A DNA stretch of 64,000 nucleotides from assembly GCA_024449915.1 (NCBI GenBank), contig JAMZAV010000315.1, positions 248,001 through 312,000 on the forward strand, given 5' to 3'. The notes beneath the pieces were generated by a model that saw only the letters and a program-made list of their open reading frames with translations, was not told the DNA's origin and ran no database searches. This DNA comes from Sweltsa coloradensis (taxonomy: Eukaryota > Arthropoda > Insecta > Plecoptera > Chloroperlidae). Made by a program: the position numbers and the translations under genes. This document shows, in pieces, positions 55,500-64,000 of this stretch. How positions within the stretch are numbered: position 1 is the stretch's first letter; each line of letters opens with the position of its first letter.

Positions 55500-58400
55500 G
55501 TAAGTGTTTATGTAGTTTGCTTTCCATAATAAAAGCAGTTGTATACTGTTGACAATGTTGAGTGTTGACCTACTTCCTCTACTATACCTACTTAATCATA
55601 GTCATTCTTGTATAAGCTATTTTTCTGTATCCCATGAATATTTAAATGATATTAAGCTTAGTAAAACCCATAGGCGATATAAGACGTTTCTACTCCTTCC
55701 TGCATCTCGAAGACTGTCATTAATTGACATCATTTGGTCATCATTTCCAACTACTCTCCCTTATTTATTACCATCTAGCAAAATAATTATATTTATGCAA
55801 GTTGTGTATTCTTAGATCCCTTATCCCCGTCTGGGCCCGGGGTAGAATTGGCCCAGAGCATGGCTCTGCTAATCGTAAAAGGCGATTCAAGAGAAAAAGT
55901 CCACTTGCAAACATCAGCTAGCAAGAAGGGTAGTATATTACTCCCCGAATCTAGAGGCAGAGCTCTGGCAATCGTCGCCGGGGACCTTGCCCCCTTCCCT
56001 TGACGACCCCCGGCGACGATGACAAAGACAATGACACCACGAACAATGACAAAGACAATGACGACCCGCGACGTGAGAAACACCCCTTCCTCCCCTTTCC
56101 GTGGCTGGTTCTGACCAGCATGGGCCCCTTTTCCTCCCCCCCCCCCCCTAGGTTAGAGTGGTGCATTATGACCTAACGGTTGACGCGTCCTTAATCCAAA
56201 TAAACCCAAAAAAAAAAAATTAGATCCCTTAGCTCCATCATTGTCAAATTTAATACTAATAGGATTGTGATTTGTGTGACATAATAATTTTATCACATTT
56301 TATTGACTATGATATGATAGTATTTGTGTATTATTGTTATTTCCACTATTTTTTATTTTTTTTCTCAATGTTCTTATAATATAATTATTTCACTCACCTA
56401 GGCCTATTTTGTATCAAATTCAATGTATTCTCTATAATGAGTCCCATATTATATTTGTGAACATTATTAATATTTTCCAATAGAAGCAGGTAAAAGTATG
56501 AATGTAGGGGTTGCATGATACAAGGTGTATTTTTGTTTGTTCAGGTAAGTTTCTTGAGTATAATAGTGAACTTTTTGTAACGTTTCATACAATTCATGGT
56601 CTACTGTGAAAAACTTTTTAAATTTTTGTTATTCAACAGATGAATTTTTTGTGTAACACAAGGTAGCCTTCTTAAGATTTTTTATTTTTTATTTGGTTAA
56701 CATCTCAGTCATAGTAATGCACTAAGGCTATTAGAGACGATTAGTGGTGATAGAATGACGACAAAGGGCGATTACAAAAAAGCATGCCTGATGCGGGATT
56801 TGAACCCACATCCACGTAGAGCCATATGCTTTGGACCAGCGCCCAATTGTATGTGCCACCGCGGATGGCATAGCCTACTTAACGAGACTAGATAACAGAC
56901 GTAATTTTAAAACATTTGATCACTTATGAGTGAGCAATACCCACTGGGTATATATAAATATATATATGTTCGAAGTTCTAAAAGTTACCTTTTTGCAGTG
57001 AGGGGTGTCGGAACAAAGCCAAGGAGGCTGAAATAAAACAAGCTCGTTTGGAATCACGTCGGGAAAAGTTGCGCATTCTGCTCGCCTCCGAAGAAAAGGA
57101 TTACGCGAAACAGATATCCCTCCTTTCTCCAGATGAGTCGACTCGGTTGCATGACCTGAAGGTCTTCACACATGAGCTCAAGGCCAAGGAGAAAGAGGCT
57201 CGGGAAAGAGAAGCCGAGCTTCTGTTGTATCACCAGTGGAAGGCACGAACGCCGCGCATCAGAGATGTGAGTGCAAAGTAGTTCCTAGTTTTTTATTGTG
57301 TGTTGTTAAATTATCGGAGGATTGTAGCAATGACATAAATCACTAGCCATAGAAAGAAGAAAGTGCTGCAATACTGTAACCGTACGCCTTCCCTAGAATG
57401 GACTTAGGTCTTTTTGGTATTAGTTGTTGGAATGAGTCTACCAGTGATCAAACTCTTTTGTCGGAGAATTATAATATAATATAATATCTTTGTTTTTATG
57501 GATTGGGCTATAATTTATTCAGATTCACAAAGAAATTTCATTCTAAAATACTATAACCATCTTGTGATTTGATTCAGCATTACCTCTGTTAAATAAAAAT
57601 CTAGTGTTCTAGATTTATTATTGTATATTACGGCATTTAAATTCATTATGTGGGTTGTGACGATTGCTTGAGTTGAGCATTAGGCACTGACGCCATGAGA
57701 ATGATTGTCGGACACAAAATTCAAGTTTGCTGAGCTGTGATTGGTGGAAGACGTTTAGTTGGTCATTGGGACGCCGGTTGACCGGCCATCTTGTAGGAGC
57801 TTGCAGGAGGCTTGTAGTAGGCGGTAGTGTCGGAGAATAGTACGGGAGACCCAGTGAGTTTTGGGTGTGGTATTTCAGTGATGAATCTCTCTAGTGTGGA
57901 GAGATTCTAATGGTGAAAGAGTTACATCGTCGACGAGGGTTATCGCGAGGCGTACAAAGATAAAAAGTGTTACTAGAGAATCACGTTACGTGTGATTAGC
58001 AATTGTGTTTCGGTAAAACGCGCGGCGAGGTCGGCATATCATAGGATTGATATTCAAGTTGTGTTAACTTACTAAAATCCACGTTGGGATAGGCATTACG
58101 AGTTAAATAACGTGCCAAAGTGAAGTCAAAGGCAAAGTGATCTGTCTGCCGATAATAAGAAAAGCCAGATCTAGTAAAAGATCGTTTAGTTTTGTCATAA
58201 CGGAGAATCGAGCGTCTAGGCCTACCAAGCCATCGAGTGGAGTGAACTATAAAGTTAACCGAGCCAGTATCAGTAATATTGCAATCAATATACAAGTGAC
58301 GGGAATAGAATAGCTTTGATAGCTATTTCTATTGTTGATTAAAAAGTTGGGGCGACATTCACCTTTCAATTTGCGAGTGAATTAATAAATCCTAGATGGA

Positions 58401-61400
58401 AAGTGGATCTGCGTGATAAAAGGAGCGATATTTGGCGGACCGTCACTACCAAAGTGAAGTTAAAGCCGGTCCCTAGTTTATGACAGAGTGGACGGGGATA
58501 CGGGTCCTAGTAATAAAGACGTAGAACTGTTTGACGAATATTATTCTACATAATAATATCTAAAAGTCCCCATTAGAAATATAAAGGCTTCGTTTTTATA
58601 TCGCCGGGAAATAAGATTGCAAAACTTTTTAAATGGGGAATCATGGCGCTAGTATGGTCTTCAATCTGAGAATTCGTGACGTCACACTGAAATGACGAGT
58701 CAAGCTGTGATTGGTTGTTAATACAGATCAAAATAGATCGATTGGATCACGACTAAAAATAAAGATGGCGTTGTTTTACATATTGCCGTGACATCTGTCA
58801 AAGTGCTATATGACTGTATGAAGGTTTATTTGAACATTTCTTCGAATTATTTGAACAATTTATACTCATTGAGAACTAATTAAGTGAGCTACAGAATTAT
58901 AACAATAAATCAAGATAATTAAAGTTCGATTATTTAAAAAACTTCAAAACAAGAAGATCTACGGAAGGATATTATAGTGGTAGGACAAGACCGAATCACA
59001 AGAGAAATACGATGAGACTGGATTGTCATTGCGTGTGGATTGGATTAAGCCGGACTGTTCTTCCACGGCATATTGGATGGAGGGATGTCTTAAAGCTGAC
59101 GAGTGATGAGTATTTTTAACAACCTATTTAAAATTGCCGATCTGTTTAGGCCTAATATCACTAAATTACTTTCAAGGGTATTTTTCAAAGCTGTCAATCT
59201 GACACAACAAATAATAATATTAAAAATTGTATGTATTCTCTAGACAGAAATCAGTACTGATTAGGTAGGATACATGTTATGTATTTGAGTATTTCTCATA
59301 TCGAGAATCATCTACCTTGGAACGGAGAATACAGCCCAATCTATGAAGACGAGTCTACATTATTACTTTGTAATTACTGTTTTTACAACTGGTGGTATTT
59401 TTTCTATAAATTCCTTTCAGTGGGATTTTGTCCGAATAGCAGTGGTGTTCTCAATTTTGGTGGGATTGGTGAGTCTATGTTTTTGTGTATGATTGATAGA
59501 AATTCCTTGGCTTGGTAGAACCATCTCAGCATACACATTAGGTAGAGTAGGTTTCTAGTTCCATGCTTAGCAATATTAGTGACTTGTTTAATTAGATTGA
59601 CCGACCGGGTGAAGAGAACGTTGTTAGGGAGCGTAGCAGCCCTGTGAGCTTTGTTGACACCCATGTGGAGCTTATTTACTGATCGCCCGAGAAAGAGTGT
59701 GTGCGTTTACAATGTCACACAACGTGGGGGCTTTTTGAATGTTTAAAAACATCTCCCGAGAGTGTGTGCGGTTACAATACCTCTCAAACTGCTACTCCGA
59801 TCTTCACGAAGTTTCAAACAAACGTTATTCCTAGAAGAAAGGTCATCAACTTTTTTCTAAACTGGCTTTAAAGAAGAAGTCATGTCAAGTCTCCCTCCCC
59901 CCACTCTTACTTGAAAGAATCACTGCTATTTTTTCTGGTCGGAACGCAGTAATGACAACTTTCTTTTAAACAAAAATTTTCAAAATTTGATCTTTTAATT
60001 CTAATTTCCACTTAACAATGTAACACTAGCTTCCTTTTTTCAAAGTTATTTATGTTACAAATTTGCCTTAACTTAAACACATTTTAGATCAAAGAAAATA
60101 TGATTATAAATAACCAAACATTTTCGACATCCAATGGCTGGGGCTGTGCCCCCGACCCTGACTATTACGCGCCACCTCGAAGCAAATTCGAGCCCGCGAC
60201 TTGTCACTTTAAAAAAAATGCAATGGAAAGAAGTAGCCTATACTCACTTAGTTACAATGATGCCCATGCGTACTCTTTCTATACAATATATTAATGTTTG
60301 CACTTAATTAAATCTTCAGCTGCATGTTTGTTGCAATTAATCCCAATAATGTGCGATGTTGAACCTATGTTGCAGCATGAACGCAAGCAGCATACCATAT
60401 TTGTGCGAGACGCTTGGATGAGTCAAGTGAGGGAGAAACACAAAGAGATGGAACTCAAAGAACAAGAAGAGAAAGAAGCTTTGAAGAGGAAAGAATTGGA
60501 ACTCATTGAAGAGGAAAGCAGGGAAAGAGAATTAGAAGAAACTAGAAAACAGCGTGCAGTTGAGTTGCAACAACAATTATTGCAGCAGATTGGCGAGCTT
60601 CGGTAAGACATTGTTTTTATGACCTATATTTTGTTTTAAAAAGCAATGGTGTGTTGATGTAAGCTTATAGTATTACATTGGCAAATAATTCAACATACCG
60701 GTATTAAAAAACATATTGGATTGTTGATGATATAATATTTCTCAATGCATTTACTCATTATCTCATTACCTATCTCTTGATTACAGTACCTATGTTTCTT
60801 CTGTTAATTTCACTTTTTTTCTTCTTCTTATTTTCATATAGTGTACCTGCATTTCGTATTTTTTATTTCGTTTTTATATGCACCTCTCTAGCCTATGATA
60901 GGCTAGGGAGGCCTTAGGTAGGAAGAAGAAAGGGAATGTTACCGGGTACTCAACACATGGCTCAGTCACTCATCTAACAACGACTTTCGCGTTTTCCTAG
61001 TAAAAGATTTATTGCTAACTTTAGTAAATTGTGCTGCTGGACTGTACTAAACCAAAGAGGTGTTAAAATGGTAAAATAGAATTAACTTGATTTTCTGCTT
61101 TCTAATAGACTAAATTTCAAAATAACCAGTCTATATCATGCGCAAAGTATTATTGAAAAAAGGGAGTTAAGCATGCTAAATGCCATGTGCTCGGATTTGT
61201 GACCAACTGCGTCTCTCACAGTCATTGCAGTACGTCACACACTTGAGCATATGACATTTAGCGTGTGGAATACCTTTCTCCACAAATGTTTTGCAGTAGA
61301 GAGGGTGCTGCCAATTCTGAAAATTGTCTTATTTTCGTAATGGTTTGCCTAACAACAGGTATTGGTTTTAAATTTGTGTAACAAACTAAGGGGAAGAGTG

Positions 61401-63552
61401 CACGACTACTTTTTTCATTTTTAGTTAAACTGAGTATGTGTAGGGAAACTAATACTAGTTGTCCTTAAAACTCCAACTTTTAGAAAGGGCAAGAAAGGAT
61501 TTCTGATTCTATTCTGTAAAATTACATTTAGTATTTAGAAATTCTTGATTAGGGTGTCCATTCGTCCCGTTAAAAACGGGACAGTCCCGTTTTTCAGGGA
61601 CCTGTCCCGGCGTCCCGACAACTGTTCACGGGACGCTGTTTTGTCCCGTTTTTGTAAATATACCGATTTCACGTGTAGCTCGTGGCTCGTCTGCTGTAAA
61701 TTTACGGACTACGCGTATTCTGTATACACTTTTCTGCTGGCCTTGACTTTGCACGAATGAATGCGTCATCAGCAGGCGGAGTGTAGAGGGGGGGTGGGGT
61801 TGGTTGACGGCATCAGTTACACAAATTGTCCCGAGCCCCAACGAAGTTTTTGTCGTTTTGCAGCCGAGCAACATGATAAAACATAACTGTTAGTATCACA
61901 ATAAATATTTAATTTGATAATTCACCCAAAACAAACCTTCCTTGGGTCCTTGCTTGCTCAGATCGTTGTAAATGCTGTCGTGAGGAAAAAATATCAAAAA
62001 AATTTAGAGTGCTTGCAAGCTTACTTTGCCTGCTTATTTGTAAAACTGATTGTATTCAAACAGATAGAATATATAATTCGCAATTCGATATTTAATTATT
62101 TTTAGCAGCAATTAAATAGGGGGTAAGCTAATTTTGATTTGAAAACATATTTTTACTTCATAACCTCACTTTTACGAGATAGTTTTTTCGTCTCGTACGC
62201 GTGAGTGTGTAAAATGCCGCCGCCTAAACGTGTGTTTTCAATGACGATGTTAAGAAGGACTTTCCAGATCTTGTTAGACACGAGACTGATAATGACAAAG
62301 TGTTTTGTACGATCTGCAAAGCAACATTTTCTATAGTAATTATTCATTAAGGTAATCCCCCGAGTTGCCATTTTTCAGTTAAAACATGACAAAATAATTG
62401 TAGTATGGTGAAAATTTTTTTCGCCTTCGGCGAAAAGACCTCCGGCGGCTGGGGCTTCGCCCCAGACCCCAGCTACGGCCGCCAGAAGTTTGTCACACTT
62501 TTTTCGTTTGAAAATCTGGACACCCCATTCTTGATGTCAGATTTTTTGCTCATCTTGTTTGATTATAGTACAGTACTATCACAGATAACTGATAAGTAAG
62601 CCTACTACCATGTAACAAATGTGTTTGTATTGGTTTAATGGACTGCAATAAATTTACTTTCAGAGAAAAGGAGGCTCAAGCAGAAGCCCTGAAGGCCGAA
62701 GAAGCAGAATCCGTGCGCAAACAAGCGGAGATTGAGAGAATTGCGGCTGAACGCTTTCTAGCAGAGAAAAGGCGCAAGAATGTAGAGCATAGGTATTTTC
62801 TATTTATTTAGCTATATGAAGATATTCACATGTTAGCAAAATTAATTCACGATATGGAATCTTTCATGATGTGCATAATATGTATATTATATAAATGCTC
62901 TGTTTGCTTTCCAGCTTAAATGTTGTCAGCTTCAAACACTCTTATCTTAACATAGGATATCAATCACAATCAGTAACATCATTAGTGCCATACCATCTTT
63001 CTAAACTTATACCTAAACATTGCAACAATGGTAAATAAGAAAACAATGAATACTTACTACTTACCTATACATTACAAAATATTAATTTAATTAATAGTTA
63101 TAATAATTATAATCTTAGGCCTTTCTAGATGCAGACATAAGTAACTAATTAAGTAATAACACAATATTTGTAGTTTTTTTCCTAGAATTTATTATAAATT
63201 TTTGTTTGGAATGCCCTTAAGAAGATAGAGCATTATTTTCTTATTTAAATAATTGGTTAATTGAAATGTAATTTAAAGCCACTCCACTGAAGCCCATGTG
63301 AATGTTGTCCAGCTGGTACCTGACTCAGCAGTGGCAGCTGCGGTTACGCCGTGCAGTGCGTGCGGTGCAAGAAGAGCTCGCGTTCGACCTGTGCACGCTG
63401 GAGCGGCTGATTGCGCAGGACGCGGCCGACACCTCCCGCGAGGCCGACCGGAGGTCCAGGGCTCGGCAGGAGATGCTGGACGCTCAGGAGGCCATCAAGG
63501 AACAAGCTCGCCAGGAGAAGGAGCGGGAGGACAACATGCACTTTCTCTTCCA
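55306..63552 (+). CDS. TCHP: Trichoplein (TCHP), N-terminal two thirds
   Basis: Five plus-strand exons (55306-55499, 56999-57266, 60376-60602, 62664-62792, 63313-63552) join in frame and give ~352 residues; the vertebrate protein is near 500, and the rest lies beyond the window. Family landmarks: LESRREKLRILL, EAELLLYHQWKARTPRIRD (vertebrate LLYEHWKKNNPKLRE type), VRDAWMSQVREKHKE, and RLRRAVRAVQEELAFDLCTL in the trichohyalin/plectin-like coiled coil. Trichoplein is a centriole/basal-body protein that activates Aurora A, restrains cilium assembly and binds ninein; in vertebrates it also binds keratin. Almost the whole product is charged coiled coil. The start is uncertain: three ATGs sit in an 18-bp repeat, and vertebrates have ~25 more N-terminal residues. 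Confidence 0.88.
55823..56196. repeat. Interspersed repeat D, inverted copy
   Basis: Begins CCGTCTGGGCCCGGGGTAGA and ends CCTAACGGTTGACGCGTCC; the inverse of 36757-37081. It lies in TCHP intron 1. Confidence 0.75.
56705..56870 (-). repeat. SINE-C relative, central domain missing
   Basis: GCGGGATTTGAACCCACATC is a tRNA-like B box on the minus strand. AATGCACTAAGGCTATTAGA matches the 3' tail of SINE-C (38206). The conserved middle part is absent. Confidence 0.6.
56999..57266 (+). CDS. TCHP: TCHP exon 2
   Basis: Acceptor CCTTTTTGCAG to donor GAT/GTGAGT. It encodes EGCRNKAKEAEIKQ, LESRREKLRILLASEEKDY and LLLYHQWKARTPRIRD, the most diagnostic part of the family. Confidence 0.93.
57300..60290 (+). 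other. TCHP intron 2, no second gene seen
   Basis: 57660-58520 is less AT-rich than the rest and has several CpG and TGACGTCA-like words (58678), but no exon with a recognised domain or repeat end. 60130-60200 has GGCTGGGGCTGTGCCCCCGA, a motif also seen near the ends of both hAT-like elements. Confidence 0.5.
60376..60602 (+). CDS. TCHP: TCHP exon 3
   Basis: Acceptor CTATGTTGCAG to donor CG/GTAAGA. It encodes HERKQHTIFVRDAWMSQV and then an E/K/R-rich coiled coil ending QLLQQIGEL. The DAWMSQVREK segment matches the NSWEMQKEEK block of vertebrate trichoplein. Confidence 0.92.
60886..61000 (+). repeat. Solo 3' end of a pearl-like element
   Basis: TCTAGCCTATGATAGGCTAG (a 20-bp near-palindrome), then CGGGTACTCAACACATGGCT, TCTAACAACGACTTTCGCG and TTTTCCTAG followed by T. 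Same as the insert at 50110-50245. Confidence 0.65.
61549..62526 (+). mobile_element. hAT-like element with BED zinc-finger remnant
   Basis: GGGTGTCCA and its inverse TGGACACCC end the element. ATTCTTGA(T) flanks both sides (61541-61549 and 62527-62535), an 8-9 bp target duplication. GGGAC/GTCCC words fill the left end. At 62214-62340 a start MPPPKRVFS runs, after a 1-base shift, into DVKKDFPDLV and FCTICKATFSI, the Cys-x2-Cys half of a BED finger as in ZBED/hAT transposases. The rest of the transposase is deleted. It lies in TCHP intron 3. Confidence 0.8.
62664..62792 (+). CDS. TCHP: TCHP exon 4
   Basis: Acceptor TTACTTTCAG, phase 2, to donor AG/GTATTT. It encodes EKEAQAEALKAEEAESVRKQ and AEIERIAAERFLAEKRRKNV. 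Found by splice sites and charge pattern; too short to stand out as an open frame. Confidence 0.85.
63313..63552 (+). CDS. TCHP: TCHP exon 5
   Basis: Acceptor GTTGTCCAG, joining as SWYLTQQWQLRLRRAVRAVQ, to donor CA/GTGAGT. It is clearly GC-richer than its surroundings. It continues EELAFDLCTLERLIAQDAA and ends MHFLFQ. Later exons are past the window. Confidence 0.92.
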
Positions 63553-64000
63553 GTGAGTTTGTACCTTAAGTTTAAGATGCTTCCTGGTTTCAAGGTTTAA
63601 GGTTCTGCATTGGGAATTGACCTTAAAACTTAAAACAAACTTACAATAGGGAATATTCCACTTCCGCCAAATACTGTGCGAATAGATTTTTTAGAAGAAG
63701 TATTTCGTCCCGATTACAAATATGTACTTTGTTTTTCCGTGAAATAATAATCCAGTGATTTATAGCCGTTTTAAAAGCAGCACTTTTTTAAAGCGGCAAA
63801 AACGACTGTGACGTCAGAACTGTGTTGATCCAACGCCGTCTGGATAAACATACATCCAGACCAAAGATGTTGGAATAGTATTATAGTAGGATCGAGATAT
63901 ACATCAAGACGGCGGTGTTTTAAACAAAGCAGCGCCTAGCGTAGCCTACAGTAATGTAAACAGATGGCGGACATTTTACATTTAACGCCTAGCCAGAAAA

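Noticed and set aside
55561..55815. Plus-strand frame resembling a retroelement C-terminus
   Set aside because: Composition is similar but no reverse transcriptase or RNase H motif can be pointed to.
57996..58295. 99-residue minus-strand frame in TCHP intron 2
   Set aside because: No domain or splice context was recognised.

Overview
The window is nuclear DNA from an animal. Its genes are split by GT-AG introns, reading frames match across splice junctions, and most of the remaining sequence is repeats. An arthropod is the best guess: the peptidoglycan recognition protein resembles the PGRP-LB type, and the leftmost gene resembles the insect muscle actin protein SALS. This is an inference; no rRNA or mitochondrial marker is present to confirm it.

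Three host genes can be assembled exon by exon. (1) On the minus strand, 19212 to 7673, nine exons encode at least 859 residues of an actin-binding protein. It has a proline-rich stretch, two WH2 domains and a long acidic coiled-coil tail (SALS-like); its N-terminus was not found. (2) On the minus strand, 54111 to 43406, four exons encode a secreted zinc-amidase-type PGRP with an Asn/Thr-rich repeat tail. As written it carries a 1-base frameshift in exon 2. (3) On the plus strand, 55306 to the right edge, five exons encode the first ~352 residues of trichoplein (TCHP). The PGRP and TCHP start codons face away from each other 1.2 kb apart.

Layout: 1-4000 is a cluster of foldback elements sharing a CTTCTTCGGTTGG-like end, plus a LINE RNase H fragment. 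4690-6450 holds a Penelope-like fragment and a large inverted repeat. 7673-19212 is the SALS-like gene, with two MITEs in its last intron. 19213-43000 has no recognisable host gene; it holds a LINE fragment, tRNA-derived SINEs, pearl/Helentron-like elements, a long palindrome, tandem duplications and a CRE/CCAAT tandem repeat. 43060-54111 is PGRP, whose introns hold two opposed pearl-like elements around a palindrome and a 1.9 kb hAT-type element. 54112-64000 is the shared upstream region and TCHP, with SINEs and a second hAT-type element in introns.

The genes do not form one pathway: one concerns actin filaments, one innate immunity and one the cilium/centriole. The most notable points are the PGRP frameshift and minisatellite-derived tail, foldback elements flanked by unequal direct repeats of 8-16 bp, a 52-bp hAT-like element with a perfect 8-bp target duplication, and two near-perfect palindromes. 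Several differences between duplicated segments are homopolymer indels, so some breaks may be assembly errors.
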